A stretch of 64,000 nucleotides of DNA from Pelecanus crispus (taxonomy: Eukaryota > Chordata > Aves > Pelecaniformes > Pelecanidae). The notes below the pieces were generated by a model, which saw nothing but the letters and a program-made list of their open reading frames with translations, searched no databases and was not told the DNA's origin. Positions 11,291-25,900 of the stretch are shown here, piece by piece. Numbering within the stretch: position 1 is the first letter of the stretch; every line of letters begins with the position of its first letter. Position numbers and translations under genes: made by a program. The DNA lies in contig NC_134649.1 in the NCBI RefSeq assembly GCF_030463565.1, positions 1,932,001 through 1,996,000 on the forward strand, written 5' to 3'.

Positions 11291-14200
11291 CCACAGCAGC
11301 AGCCCCGGCAGCCGCGCTTGCCCTCCAGCACCAGCTGGCTCCCAGCGCGGCGGCCGCATCCAGCCCCAGCCCCCTGGGCACAGTGGGGAGGGCTCGCTGC
11401 CCCCCCAGGGGTCTCCCCGCCTCGCCCCCACCCTGGCCAGCCCTGGAGCAGCTGACCCAGAGCAGCCCAAATCCCACCCGGCTCAGGCACCCCACGTCAG
11501 CCGAAGCCAGTGCCGGTGCCCGCCGTGGTGAGCACCCATACCACAGCGGGGTGCTGGGCTGGGGCTGAGCCAGCGCGGTGCCAAACCCAACAGCGTGACT
11601 CCGTGCAGGGCCAGGGGCGGGATAAGGTGCACAAAGCCACCACGATTTCCACCAAAGCCAGGAAATAATTACGTATTTTTAGCAAAATGCATAGCGCTCT
11701 GCCCCATCACCCCCTATTTTAGCCGCGGGAAGCCAGGGCTTGCGGTGTCAGGACTGAGAGCTCATGAGTTAATCGGATGGGGTGCTCAGCGCTCGCAGGG
11801 GACAGGCACCCCGGCAGCGTGCCGGCACGGACACCGGGCTGTGACAGCTTCGGGGGGCACAGGACAGCACACGATGCACAGGACACACCAGGCAGAGCCC
11901 CGGCAGCGATGCACCACGACGCCGACCAGAGCCGTGTGCCTGGCACAGCAGCTAGAAAGCCATTTACATCCCCAGAGCTTTTTACAAATATTTTTGAGCA
12001 AAATAAACAAAAGCAAACAAAGAGCCGCCCGGGAAAGCCACAGCACGTGGCCAAGGAGCTGGGTCTCCAGCGACCTGCAGCTTCACCAGCTCTGCCAGAG
12101 CTCAGCCGTATTTTACATGTGGCAACCGCTGACCTCGAGACTGGAGGCTGCTGGGGTGCTCGGCCATCTGCGCCCGCCCGTGCCTCAGTTTACCCAGACA
12201 AAGCGTGGAAGCCTCTGCTTTCCAAGCGCTGACTCCGGGTAGGCGTGGGTTTTCTGCAGTGCTCTGGGCACGTTGGCTGGGCAATACTTCACACCCCCAA
12301 AAATAAAAAAATTCTGAGCACCATTGCTCAGCAGCTATGTTTATTTTCTAAATGCTTATTTAAATGCAGGTGTTTTCTGCCCAGGAGGGACGAGCTTTGG
12401 TCCTGCTGCCTGCAGCCCCATGGCCGAGCCGGGAAGGCGACCCTTCGTGCATAACACACGGAGAAAGCGCATCAGCTCCCGCCCCTCCTGGCAGTTTTTA
12501 AGAGGCTACTTGAGCCTTCTCCGGTGCCAGAAGCGCTGTTCCCGGCCCACCCACACATGCTGCACACGTTTCGCGCAGCTCCGGGTTAATTTTCTGGCAA
12601 ATGTCTAGCAGGGTCCTGTTGGAAACGTGGGTTTGGGGCTGGCGATGGAGAGCGCACTTGCGCGGGGTGCCTGACGCTGGAAGCGCGGCCGCGCACAGCA
12701 CACCTCGGCCAAATACTGCTGAGGAAAGGTCCCTCGCTGCCGCTTCATACCGCTTGTGTCTCTGAGTCTCCTTCCCTGCTTACTTTCATCGCCTTCTGCT
12801 GCGATTGCTGGTAGGAGAGAGCCTGCCGGAGAGCTCAAACAGGGAAGTTTTGGTGGGCTTTGCTGAAGCACGGGCGCGTGTCCCGAGCTCTGGCCGCCCG
12901 CGTCCCAGCCCAGCAGCTGCCGGAGCCAGAGCTGGTCCCAAATCCTGCCCTCTCCCAAGGGATGCACCGGGCAGGGGCTTCCCTTCCGGCTCAGGCAGCC
13001 TGGGCTGCTTCACCTCCCTCTGTCCCCCGTGTCCCCAGGGCTGCTGAGGGAGCACCCCAGCACCTGGGTGCTCCGTTTTGGGGCTGTAGCAGGAGGGTGC
13101 TATCAGCTGGGAGTTCAAAGGTAAATGAGCTCATCAGGCTGCAGGTGCTAATTAGCAGCCTTTGCTTAAAAGAGCTGGAGCTGGGCCAAGGGCAGTGTTT
13201 TGTTGGTTGCTGCAAGGAGTTGTGGTGTCCTCTGGTGCAGGAGTCTGTCCTGGACAGACACCAAAGTCTTTCTGTCCAGCTTGGCACCTGGAGCAAGTGT
13301 CTTTCCAGGCACATGGAAGAGGTGACCCAGGTGGCTGTGACCAAGCAGCCCTGTGCAGGCAGCCTCTGCCTGGGGTGAGTACTGGGGTCTGTGGCTGCTC
13401 GAGCATGGGAGATGCTGTGTCCTGACCCTGGGATTTGTCCCAGCAGCTCTGTGGCTGTTTAGCAAAGCTCAGCCATATCTCCAGCAAAGCCTGCTGGACC
13501 CTACTGGGTGCTGCAGCACCCGTGGGTGCCAGGTGGCTCTGAGCACTTTGCTGTTGGGGTCCTGGAGGTCCAGCCTGGCCCCGGTGTTGGTTTTCTGCAT
13601 GGCTGTGGGCTCTGCAGAGGGGGCTTCTGCTCTGAGCAGCACTGCATGGTCTTGCTGCTCTGTGTGGTGTTAGAGAAGGCTGGAGCAAGCTCTTAGCTCT
13701 CACTCCGGGGGCTCAGCGCTGGTGGGTGCTGCCTGTGTGGGCACAAAGTTACGTGTGGGCCCGCTCCCGTGTGTGCCACGTCAAGGTAAATCCATGTCAA
13801 CGTATCCCTGGGCTCGTGAAACGAGCCCTGAGCGTTTCCCCAGGCTCTGCAGGCTCCTCGCTGGCTCTGCGTGGGGTGAAAGGGAGCTCTCAACCCCCCC
13901 TCTGATGAAGCCAGGCTAATGCAACTCTTCTGCTGTCAACATCTCAGCTGCTTGCTGGAAATACCCATTTCAACTCTCAAATAGGAAATCTGTGTAGAGG
14001 GAAATGCCTTAATCTCTATTCTTGACTTACTCTGAATTAGCATATCCCTCTGCTTCCCTGACTCAAATGCTACCTGCGGGGCAAAAACCTCAGTGCCCCC
14101 CTTGCTGGCATGTGTCCCCTCCGAGGTGTCCATGAGCTCTGGCAGCGGCTGCAGCCCAGACCGGGCGTGCTGTGCCGTGCCCACGTGCTTGCTCCACGGC

Positions 14201-17200
14201 AGGGCACCGCGCAGGGCTGGGGACGCCGAGCAGCCCCAGGACGTGCGACATCTCCCTTCCTTTAGCTGGGACCATCTCCAAAGGGCTTTTGGGTGGGAGG
14301 AGGGTGCGTGCTATGGCCCAGCTGTGGGTACAGGGTGTCATCCCATGATTTCCCTTCCTGCGAGCAAGAGCGAGCCGGCGCCGTCCCCCCGTGGAGGAGC
14401 AGGCAGGGGAGAGCTGCCTGCAGGCAGCAGGGGAGCCAGCATGCTCATTTTTTATGTATTACATGCTTTTCTGTGAATAAACTTGGGAGTTTTAATAGCA
14501 ATATTTTTTTTGTATCCATCTGTGAATGTGCACGCATGCAGGAGGAAGAGGGTGGAGGGAGCTACAATGACAAAACATGGGAATTTGGGGAACTGGGGCA
14601 TCCCCAAGTGCTTTGGGGCCAGTTGTGCTGGTAACTGGGCTGCTGTCCTTGTAGCTGCTGAGGAGGCTGCGTGTCCTGGTGAGCTCCTTAGAGGGCCCTG
14701 GTATGGGGATGTGAATCCTGAAGCTTCAACAGCTTTTGTGCAATGAGTTGGAAGGAGCTGGAGGGCACAGCCTGCCTGCCCTGCACAGAGAGCTCTCAGG
14801 AATGAAAAATGGGCTTTTAATTGCAATCCTGTGCCCTCCTTTGCAAGGAGGTCAGGAAAAGGCTGGTTCTCCGAAGCACTGGCTGCTGCCAACAGTTTGC
14901 ACGTCGTTCCCCCAGCCCGGAGCTTTGCAAGGGAAATAAAAACACCTCAAGCATGAGAAAACCCTGCTGCCAGGCTATGGCAGGTTCACTTGTGGTGTTG
15001 GGGAGCCCAGAGCGGCTCCTAAAACGCCAGAAATATTTGCAAAATTTCTTTTTAGGGTGTTCCAGTTTTGCTTTGTATTTCTCCTGCCCAGCCTGGCGGT
15101 GGATGGGGGGGGAGGTCTGGCTGCAAAACAGCCTGGGTAGCCATGGGGCTGGATCAAAGGCGTTCACATTTGGTCCAGGTCCACTTAACGCTTTGAAAGG
15201 TGATGAAAAGGGGCTGTGTGCATGTGTGTGAAGTGAAAAATACTGTAAAAAAAAAAAAAAAAAATTCCTCTTCTATAAATCCCCGCAGTTGAAATGGGGG
15301 CCTGGGACAGGCTGCCAAGTGCTGCAAGAGGAGAAACCAATCCACCCGCTCTGGTTTGATTTTTCTAACAGACCTAGGTGAGCACAGCAGCAGAACAATA
15401 ATTTAGAGCTCCCCTAAATGGTTTTCAGGTGTGAGTAGGTAGCATAACATGGGCTATAACACTAAATGAAAGGAATGGCTTTGCTTCCATAAATGTATTA
15501 ACGATACATCATACTTAAGAGTAATAGAGACTTGGCTGCATAAACCAAGATTTTTTTTTTTTTAGTGATAGGAGTATGGAAAAATGTTGACGTAGTAATT
15601 TTACAGTTGAGAGGTCCTGTAGTGATGGTTATAGCAGGGTTTCTGGACCGGAGTGGTCCGGGCTGGGTCTGGATCTGGGATGCTTGGGCATCAGCAGCAT
15701 CTGAGGGATGCAGGTCGCGCCATTTGAGTGCGGTCCAGGTGCTGTCGGGGTGTCCTGTGCTGGGATTGCTGCGGAGCAGGGCGAAATGTCACCGCAGCCC
15801 CTGCCTGGGCCACCCTCCCAAGGTCTTGCTTGGAGCTGGTGGGTGCACCGTCTCCAGCAAGGACCCGACTGGTCCCAGTGAAAGTCGGCTGCTGGAGGAA
15901 GGGCGCGGGGCTGTAGCCCTCCCCAGCTCGCTGTGCAGGGGCCGCAGCATCGCACCAAGCGCTGGACGCTGCCTTGGCTCCCTCCGTCGTGGGGATGGGG
16001 TGAAGGTTGTTCAGCCTTTGGCGCAGGAACCGGCTCTTGGTGTGTTTGTAATGCAGAGCTGACCTACGAGGACCAGCTCCCTCGGGGCTGCGGGTGTCCC
16101 ACGTAAGTGGTAACTCGTAAAGTCGGGTCAAGCTTGCGCCCGGGCTCCCTGACTCCCGGCATTCTCCAGCTGGTATTTGTGTAACACTCCCGATACAATT
16201 CTGATGGTGTTGAGGGGGGAAAAAAAAAAAAAAGCATCTTTAAAGGGTTTGGCAAGTCCCTCCTCATTTTTAGAGCAGAGGCAGTGCAGTATCCGGAGGT
16301 TTCATGATATCATTTGAGGCTTTTTTTTTCCTCTTCCCCCAAACAATAAACAAATATATTTGCCATGGGGCTGGCCCCCCTCGCCCTGACCACCTGCACG
16401 ACTTACTGCATCTAATGAAACACATGTTTTCCCAGCAGTCTGGCCTGGAGGAAAACGTCTACAAAATGACACATTCTTCTAGTTACAGTTTGCAAAACTG
16501 TATTTTTTTTTTTTTTTCTTCCTAACGTGCTAAATATAGCCTCCTCGAGTCAGGAGCGGGGCTGCTTCTGCCAGCTCGGGGGTAGGAGGGAGCAGAGGAG
16601 ATGCACCGCAACGGCGGCCGCGGAGGAGCTGGAGACAGAAGAAAGTCTGCTTTAATACGGGTGGCACTTGCAGGCGATGAAAGTTGTCTTTCCTTATTAC
16701 ATGCTTAATTAAAAAGGAAGCAGAGGGGATACTTGTGAATTCTCACGTTCAGCCGAGCTTGGCGGCTGAGCCGAGGGTCCCTCCCGCGGAGCCTTCCCTG
16801 GTGTGCGTCAGCCCGTCCCGCTGGGAAAGGCTGGCTTTAAAAGAGAACGGCATGGAAATAATGAAAACTCCAGGTTTATAAGATGATTTCAAGCTTTTTA
16901 AATCTCTAACTACCAAAAGATGTTGAGAGCTTTAAAAAAAAAAAATGCAGCTTTTTACTAAGGAGGAGCCGAAAGTGAAGGGAGAGAAAGCTGGGATGCG
17001 CCGTGAGCTGTCGGTGCCGCTTTGCAGTGGGAGCAGTGGCAGAAGTGGATGTGGGCACTGATTCCTTGGGTTTGAGGGCCCTGGAAAAGGAGATTTGCTG
17101 AAGTTGCTGTTAAATTATGCAGCGTGCATGTTTGGTTTTTCTTAAATCTGAAATCCAGGTCGTTTTTCATATTAGACAGCAATGTCAACCCGCGTGGGAT

Positions 17201-20200
17201 GAGTGGTGGCTGGCACTCGGCTGTGCTTCACACCGGGTTTTGTTCCATCCCAACAGCATCCTGACATCGGAAGAGGTGCCTTTGTGCATAATCCTTGACT
17301 CCGTCACAAATACCGCAGGCGGATGGCACAGAAAAAAATCTGTATGTCCACTGAAAGAAGGATCTTAAAAGCTGCTTCCTGACAGGTTTATTTAGTTTAT
17401 GAAGATGCTCCTTTATTAAAGTGCTGCATTCAGTATAAATACCTTTTGTGAATGGAATAATTTTTCATTTGTCATAACTTGGAAAATACAAAGTAGACAG
17501 CCTGTTTTCTTTAGTTTTATTTCATTCTGATGCATGAATCTCTTTAGGATTTTATCAGTGGCAAACAGCGTTACAGGTGCCCGGGATGCTCTGAGGCCGG
17601 GGATGCTGCAGCATCCCTGGGTGGGTCGGGGGGGTGACCCCCGCTTTGGGCCAGGCTTCGGGAGGTCCTGGCTGCAGGGAGAGGTGGAACGATGCAGACT
17701 GAGGGTGAGATCTGGCACCCTCTGCCAGAGGAGATGCTGGGGTTTGGTTTAAAACAGGCAAATTGCCAGGGAGGTGGGCAGCCCTGGGGATTAACTCATC
17801 CCGGCTCTGTCCTCCCGAGCGGGTGCCAGCCTGCTGCAGCCGCTGGCACGTCCCTAGTGCGTGCTGGCAGGGAGTTTTCTCTGTTCCTAATCTGTCCCAG
17901 GCCCCTGGCTGGGCCGGGCAGCAAAACATCTTTTTCCTGTTACAAGCCAGGGCAGGTTTCTTGCTGATGCTGCATCCTTCCCCCTGAGCCGGCATTTCTG
18001 TGACACTGACTCATCCCCGTTTGCCGAAATACAGTCACTTAACCACCCGCCGCCTGGCCCTGCTCCTGCCCGGCCACGGGAGCACTGGCTGGGGACAGTC
18101 CCGGGGGTGTGATCCCCAAAACTGGCAAGCGGGGAGCAGGTATGGGACCACCGGGCAGCGGGGGCTTTGCAAGCCCCGCTAGCCATTGCAGGCAGGGCTT
18201 CTGCACATGCCGCAACTTGGAAAATAATAGTAATGCAACTTGGAAAATAATAATAATGCTAAAATAACATGTGGGAAGGGGTGGGAGAAGGCAGAGGAAA
18301 CTGTAGTTTGGGAGCTTGAACTAGGAAAAAAACCAAAAAAGGGAGCGTGAGTATAGACCCCCGTGGCCGGGGGGCTTCTTCCCTGCAGCTGCTGCAGCAA
18401 AGGGGCGGCTCTTCCCCATCCCATTTCCTGGCACAAGCCACGGAGGGAGCCAAAATCCAGGCAAAGGACAGGGAAAAAAAAACTTAGCAATGCTGTTATA
18501 TGATTTTAAGCAAGCGGTGGAGTTAAACCTTTGGAGAATTCCCGGGCAGAAGCAGGAGGGAGCAGCTCTGATGCTAGCGTGGTTGCAAAGCAATCTTGTC
18601 CCCGGGACATCTCTGGGCTGGTTTTATGGACTGCAGGGAGGAAAAGCAACCACCTGTGCGTTGCGGTAATAAGTTCCTTAGCCTGAAATATTTCTCGTGC
18701 GGATCTCCAGGATCCGCGAGGCATTTTGTTTAGATGTTGAGACTGTGTTTTGGTGAGAGCCAGTCCGACGGCGGCAGCTTTAAATGCTTTCACATTTTCC
18801 CATTTTTCTTGGTTCGGATGGCGTTTCCTGCTCTGCAGACAATTCTGCATGGCAGAGCCGCCGGTGCTCCTGCCAGCACAGGCAGCCAGGGGACAGTGAA
18901 AAGTAGGGTCAGCGTTCTCTGTGAAGAACTGGCTTTCTTTATAATGTCTTCAACCTTTTTTTTTCCTAGGAAAAAAAAATCTGAGAATGTGCTGGCATTC
19001 AACTCTGGATCAAAACCTCAGGTTTCATTAACAAAGAAAGCACCTTCTTTTGGCTGATCTTTACTTAAAAATCCAACTTTCAAATTCTTTGGCAGAAGCA
19101 GGAAACTTTGTGCTGACTCTAATATCGGATCTCAAGCAGCGCAGATTGAGAGACAGGATGCCTTGAGGATGATGCTTTTTTCTCTGCCGTGCTCCGCTGT
19201 CCCCAACACCCGACGGGAGCAGCTCTGCACAGCGTGGCCGTTGTGCCCCAGGCCAGCGTGCATCCCCTCTGCTCTCAAAGAAGCTACAGCCAGGGAGGCT
19301 TATCTCTTGTTTTAATTTAAGCTAATTGCTGTTAAACAGCTGCATTCTCCATACACGAGCAGAGTTTGCATTGTGCAAGAGAGAATTTTGGGTATTGGAG
19401 GCTCAGCGCCTTTCCTAACAAAGCCCATTGGCTTCAGAGACGATGGCCAAAGGGCCACTCGATGCAGCTGAACTCACACCTCCACGCTTGAAAGTCAGGG
19501 CGGTAGAAAAGCTTTTGACCTTCTGACAAACCGAAGGGGTACGCAGCTGCTTGCAAGCAGATTTGCAAAAGGCAAGCAGAGAGTGGACGCTTTAAAAGCC
19601 CTCAAGGACCATGTGTGAAGGTATTTGCTGTGTAACACCAGTGGGGAGGGAAGAGCAGAGCAATTTGCTGTTTGGGAGGGCGCACGCCGGGGACGGATGC
19701 TCTCGCAAGAGGCGCAGCCCTCTCCACTTGCTACGTTTGCAGGGCAGCCACTGCCAGCCACCCCGCCAGGAGTGAACCCACCATCAGAGGATGCTTAAGT
19801 TAATGCAGGTGATGAATCACAGGGCAGCGGGGATCTGCAAACGCAGTGGCAGAGGCAATATCCCAGGCTGCTGCCTTGGCACGGGGATGCTGCCGGCTGC
19901 TGGGCATCGGTGCCGGCAAGGCAGGGGACCGCGGTGCTCATCCTCCGCAGGAGCACTCGGCCGGTAATGGCCTTACCAGAGCATGGACAGCAAAGCAGAG
20001 CGCTCTCCAGATGCCTGGAGTGTGTTAAATCTGTCTCCAGAGTCTAAAAATGGCTCATCCTTCCTTTTTTTAGAGAGGGCTGTCTAGAAAATGCCAGCAC
20101 TGAGTGCCCTTGGAGTCAGGTGAATGGGGAGCTGATTTTGCTGCCTGATGGCATTTCTGGTTTGGAAAGGCGTTTGAGCTGCTTGGAGGAAATGTTTTGT

Positions 20201-20784
20201 GAAAGTACGAAGGCTCGTTATAGTAACCCAATTGCATCTTGGAGAAGGGTAACATGCTTATTTTCTGCAGTGGACTGTTCTGGAGAAATGACAAAAAATA
20301 TGCAATTCCTAACCTGCGTCCAGAGGAGCAAGAATTCCCAATAAAAGCCATGTGAGGGCTGGGGTCACCCTTTTGGCGCTGCTGGTCTGGGGGATGGGTT
20401 TGAAGCTGGCGTGGAGGAGCTGGTGGGACTCGTGCTGTGACCATCTCGAGCCTTAACCAGATTTCAGGTCAAAATTGTATTTCCCTTTTCTGAAACCTTT
20501 GAATCCCCTCAAAGCTTGCTCTATTAGAGACTGTTGCATTGCTTTCCTTTAAGAAGAAAAAAAAAACCAAACCACTTTTTGGTCTCAGTGTAAAAATTCA
20601 CATCCCTTTCCTTAACCTACCCTGAAGCACGTTCAGCAACACCACCGAGATTTGCAGGGGCTGGCTTGGGTGATGCTGCCAGGGCAGCATCCCCACCCAG
20701 AGCCCATCAGCTACTTTTTTTCCACCCACCCTGTCTGTGTTAACACGTTTCCCTCCTTGGTAGGGCCAGTCAAGCGCAAAGATT
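11291..20784. other. Non-coding interval, small repeats only
   Basis: About 9.5 kb without a recognisable exon. It contains homopolymer tracts (A at about 15245-15264, A at 16209-16223, T at about 16502-16518), a 23-bp duplication at 18212, and alternating GC-rich and AT-rich stretches. No tRNA, microRNA hairpin or other RNA gene was recognised, and no CR1 copy was found by its usual signatures. It is the middle of the interval between the left-hand CpG island and ITGA11. Confidence 0.45.
18212..18257. repeat. 23-bp direct repeat, two copies
   Basis: GCAACTTGGAAAATAATA plus TAAT-type ends occurs twice in a row (18212-18234 and 18235-18257) with a single mismatch. It is a small local duplication with no evident function. 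Confidence 0.75.
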
Positions 20785-21168
20785 GGGTTTAGGTTGGATA
20801 TTAGGAAAAATTTCTTCACAGAAAGGGTAGTCAAGCATTGGAACAGGCTGCCCAGAGAGGTGGGGGAGTCCCCATCCCTGGAGGGGTTCAAAAAACGGGC
20901 AGAGGTGGCACTTTGGGACATGGTTTAGTGGGCATGGTGGTGTTGGGTTGATGGTTGGACTGATGATCTTAGAGATCCTTTCCAACCTTAATGATTCTTT
21001 TCTGGTTTTACTTTCATTAAAAATAATTCAGCCACCGAGCGAAGAAACATGAAATTTACTACTCTCCCCTTAATTGGTTTAGTGGTGGGCTTGGTAGTGT
21101 GAGGTTAATGGTTGGACTGGGTGATCTTAAAGGTCTCTTCCAACCTAAAAGATCCGATGATTCTAAGA
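20785..21168 (+). mobile_element. CR1 LINE 3' end with two successive tails
   Basis: The first part encodes remnants of the CR1 ORF2 C-terminus (the frame reads ...[20 protein letters not shown]...) and a 3' untranslated tail ending TTTCCAACCTTAATGATTC at about 20996. Instead of stopping there, it continues through a linker of about 75 bp (TTTTACTTTCATTAAAAATAA, CAGCCACCGAGC, GAAACATGAAATTT) into a second complete CR1 tail (GGTTTAGTGGTGGGCTTGG to GATTCTAAG). The copy at 57849-58189 has the same architecture but a different 5' truncation, which points to mobilisation as one unit. Confidence 0.88.
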
Positions 21169-22897
21169 TGTGTGGGTGCAAGCGATACCCCTTGTTTAAT
21201 CCCCAGGGAAATGTGGGGTGCACGGGAGATGCATGCAGCACCCTTCTCCCAGTTGTGCCTCCCCCTTTCACTTGACAGGGAGAAAAGCAGGTTTGAAAAG
21301 CTTTTTTTCTTTTTTTTTTTTTCTTCCTCCTTCACAAAAGATTTTGTGCCCGGAGTTACTTTTACTGTTGCATATTTTCCCCTTCTGGAGGTTCAGCAGC
21401 GAATTAATCAAGCTCTCCACTGATGTTGTGATTTTTTATGGACTGCCAACTGCACACAGCCAGTTTGGAATCTTCTCTAACAAACCCAGGTTTAAATGGC
21501 TTTACCATTTGTGTTTAGGGGTTAGCTGCGTCTGTCACTTTGGTAGAATTAAACTGGGGAAAAAACCCAACCAGAATTCACATTGCACAGCGATTGCGTC
21601 CAGACAGAAGAATTGCTACGTGCGGGCCAACGGAGGTAGCAGAAACCTGCAGCTGTGAATAACACTGCTGTGGGGCAGGAGATAAAATAATATTCATAAT
21701 AGATAGTTCAGAATAGTTACGTAAGAGGGGCTTTTTTCCACAATGGAAAACTTCCTAGGGGAAAGAATCTGTTTTGATTGGTATTTAATTTCTTTTTTTG
21801 GTTTGGGAGGAGGGTAAGTGCTTGGGATGCAAGGGCATCCCAGGGCTCTCTGGGGTGATGCACTGGGGATGCACAGGGATCTGGACAGCTGAGCCTTCCT
21901 TATACAGGAGAGGGGGGGGAAAAAACCCCAATGATATGATTTTTTTTGGGGTGGGGGGTGGGGGGTGTGCTGTATGTGTGGAAGAGATGTGAGCAGGATC
22001 GGAGCTGTGGTACCTGGGAACCCGTCTAGACAGCGTGTGCCACGGGTCAGGCGGGGACCGCGGTTACTCAGCGTGAGCTCTGCCGCAGGGGATTCATCCT
22101 AATAATTCATTACCCAGGCAGGGTGGATGTTTGTTCATTCAAAGTAAGAAATAAACAGGGAGACACTAAATAAATAGAGGAAAAAAAACCTAATGCTGGC
22201 TAAGTCAACAAATTCCTCGGTAGCAAACACTTCTTTTACGGTTAGTGGTCTGTAAATACGGCCTTGGGAAAGCTGCTTGAATCGTGAAGTCACCGTGGCA
22301 GCATCAGACACCTGGGAAGCCTCAGACCCAGGGTCCAGCTGGGAGAGCAGTGACCTTAAAATGCAGGGGGGACCCCATCCCCGCAGCTGCTTCCTTGCCC
22401 TTCCGCACCCCATGATCCCCCCGTCCCGGGGAGGCTGCAGCTCTCCCAGCTCCCTGCCCTCGCCGTCGGGTCCCGGGGCTCTGGTGACCCTTTTCGAGGG
22501 GCTTTAGCATGCTTCAGAAAGCGCTTTCGGAGTGTAAGCTCATCTGTTTGGAGGTGGATGTTTATAGCTGGGCGCCAATTGCCAAGACGGCAAGAAACAT
22601 CTGACCAGGAATGTCTCAACTATTGAATTTTGTATATATTTTTGCAAAAATATCATTGGCCAAGGCTTTGCTGCCTACTTCAGCCCCTCGCCCCCGAGGC
22701 CCTGCGAGCCCTGGTCCAGCTACAAAATCATTTGGCCCCAGCACGAGCTTGGTGGCATTGAAGAAGAGAGAAGTGTTTTGGCGAGGGCTAATAAATACAG
22801 CTTATGCTAACTGAGCGCTGCAGCTAAGGGCCAAAGTTCTTCCAAACATGGTGGCGGTGCCAAGTCTCTGCTTTCCGGAGGTTAAATTACTTTCCTC

Positions 22898-22928
<31 letters not shown>

Positions 22929-25900
22929 GGAAAAAAGCCAATGGGTCTCTGCAGCACCCCTTCACCGGAGGAGAGGAGTTTCTCTTGGGTTAGTGTGTAT
23001 TTTATCCCTTGATGTTGCTTCTGGAGTTGGGTGTTGCTGTGGCTGCCTCCTCCTTAGCTCCCCTGGAGAACCGGGAGGACGGGGGTCCCGGGGTCCCCGG
23101 GTCCCTACCGCTGCAGCCCGTGCCTGCCTGGGATGGCGAGCGCAGGCAGAGGGGTCCTGCAGCCAGCCCGGGATGCTGAGGGCAGGAACCCCAGGCTGCT
23201 CCGGCAAGGAGGCGGATGTTGGACTTGGTCTTGTAGCATAAGTCAGGATTTTCCTGCTCCCACGAGCAACAGCCCCGTGGGTGCCCTGGGTCCCGGCTCA
23301 GCATCATCCCCTCCTTTCCTAGGCTCCAGTCTCCCTCCTCTCCCCGGACCAGGCTGTACTTGGGGCGATCCCAGCTGGGACGGTGCTCTTGCCCTTGGGG
23401 TAGGGTGAGTGAGTGGGAGAGCCTGGGGCGCAGAAAAAGCCCTGGAGCATTCCAAACTCTGAAACCTCCGGGTCGCTCCCCCCGGGTGCTGCACTGGCAG
23501 GGCAGGGGAGGCTCTCGCCTTCCTTGTCTTGTGCTCTCTAAAGACGTAACATTTCCTGGCTTCGCACAAAGCTGATAATCTCCGGGAGAGGCTGGCTTTC
23601 TGTTTACATCAGCCTTTGTTTTGGACAACCAACTCTCCAGAGCTCTGAGCTCAGCGGGGCTGCGTGTCGGCCAGGCGTGACGGCACCACGTGCTCTCCTG
23701 GCCCGCGCTCGCCCTCGGCAGACGGCTTTGAGCTGCTCCCCATCACCCAAGGGTGACAAATCTGCAGCAAATCTGCAGCAAATCAACTCTGCTCGCATCC
23801 GACTGCGCCCGCCCAGGGGTCTGAGCATGGCGAGACCCCCGGGGAGCCGCTGGTGGTCCGGCTTCGTGCTGCCTTCTCCCTTCCTGCCATGCCAGCGCTG
23901 CTGTGGGTGCAACCCTGACCCCAGACCCAGGTCTTGAGCAGCGTTTGGTGCTCCTGAGCTGGAGGATATGTGTAACCTGAGCACCCAACCTGCACCCATC
24001 CTTCCCCCAAAACGGTGGGAGAAGCACCCCTGGGAGCACTGGGCGCACCCCAGACCCTCTGCAGCACCATCACCCCGGGGCAGCTCAGGATTAAATCCCT
24101 GCAGCCTTTCCTCTGTTTATATTAGTGAATTAGGGATTTTGTTTTCATTCCTGCCTGTTGTTTACGTTCCTTGTATCCTAGCTTAATTCTTCCAAAACTC
24201 CAGAAGCGATAGCATCCAATACATGACACCCTCTGAAAGGTCAGGCACAAGGAGGCATCTGCTGCAGGGAAAGGCTGAAGTTTGGAAAAAATGACCCCAC
24301 GTGGGAAAACCTAGAGTGAACTGCTGGGATGGCTTCAAAATGTAGGGGAGGAAGGTCGGGCAGCCGGTGAGTCGGTAGCACAAGCTCATGTAGGGTTTGG
24401 AGGTGTTGGGGTGCGAGCTTGAGCTGGGGCTCGGATGCGCGGATTTAAGTTAAAGTCAGTGACGTGAAGGCTTTTATATTTAGGTGGTGCACGAAGGCTT
24501 GCCTGCTTCGGCCCTGCAACTTGGGGTCATCCTCATCCTCACGCAAGCTGCAAGGGCACGGTCAGTGCAGTATTCTCCTTATCCAGATTTTAGAAGCAGC
24601 CTATCCAGGGATGTTAATTTGGGGAAGACACGAGATCTTCCCTTTGGGAAAGGCTCAGGAATGGCTTGTGTAATTCCCTGACCAGATCTGCAGCCAGATG
24701 AACTTTCTGCCTGGGTTGAAACAGTCCCTGCCTGCTCTCTCCTTGCTTTTTACTGACTCGTGCTGGCATTTGCAGAAAATGCTGATGGTCAGGAAGGCAA
24801 AAATCTTGCTCGGGGCTCAGGTGCAGAGTTCAGCTCCCAGGTTTTGCTTCTGCTGAAGGGATGGGGTGGTTTAAGCCCAGCGGTGTTCGGCCGCTGAGCA
24901 TGGATGATCTCCAACGGGCACGAGCCTTTGTTTGCACCTCGACACTTTTCTTGGAAACTGTCAGGCTTGCAGGGAGAATACAAGGGTTTTTTTGGTCACA
25001 AACTTCTGACGTCTGAGCCACGAGCAGAAACTTTTCTTGGGAGCCAGACTTTTTTGGGCTCGGAAGCTTGAGGGCTGCCCTTCCCCTCTAAAAGCTCTTG
25101 CTTTCTCTATTTTCAGGACAAAACTGGTTTGTTTCTCACTTTCCCCACCAATTTATTCCTGGCTGCCGGAGGGCCCTGAGGGCTCGATGCCACTCTCATC
25201 GGGTTGGTTTTGCAGCACGGCGGGATGGATCCTGCAAACACCTGCAGAGCCCAGCGTCCTGGCTCTCAGCACCCCCCTTACCCCTACATCCCCCAGCAAA
25301 ATCCAACATAAAGAAACCCATCCCAAGGGCTCGCTGAGAGCCAGGCAGAGCTCGCAGCAAATCTTTTCCTACCACCCTTCCAAGCGCCTGCGTGGGGACC
25401 GGCTGTTTGTTTGCAGCAACACCAGTCTCTATTGGAGATGTCAGCCCTGTGAGGAAGCAGCGCTGCGGGCCGGTCCTTGTCCCCCGCGATGCTCATGCAT
25501 GAAACTGCTCCCCTTGCTGCAGTGTTCATGGCAGTCAGCAGCTGGGAAATGGGGGGAAAAAAAAAGTAAAAAATAAAAGAATAACCCGCCTTCAGCTGCC
25601 TGAGCTTGTGTTTCGCCCCGTGGCAGTGTGCAGGGGTCTCCCTGGCTGCCCCCAGCTCCACGCTGCCGCAGGCAGAGATCTTCTGGAATCCAGAATGGAA
25701 CAGCGCTGAAATCGGAGCCTGATCCAAAAATGAAGTGGGAAGGCAGCTTTTAATATGCACCCAGCTTTTTTTCTTTTTACAGGATTAATGTCATATGAAA
25801 AATACAGGAAAATTATCTTTTGTAGGATTTTGAGACATTAAGGAGCCCTGCTGCTGAGTTTTTTGCTGGATGTCACAGCATGTCCCCCTAACAACTTTTT

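Noticed and set aside
10476..11495. A 339-codon minus-strand frame with repeated P-P-K-C/M-L and A-P-Q-N-A units
   Set aside because: It is the translation of the GCATTTTGGGGGG minisatellite, open in several phases, without splice or start context.
15241..15264. Poly-A tract that might mark a processed pseudogene or SINE
   Set aside because: No gene-like or SINE-like sequence precedes it and no target-site duplication is visible.
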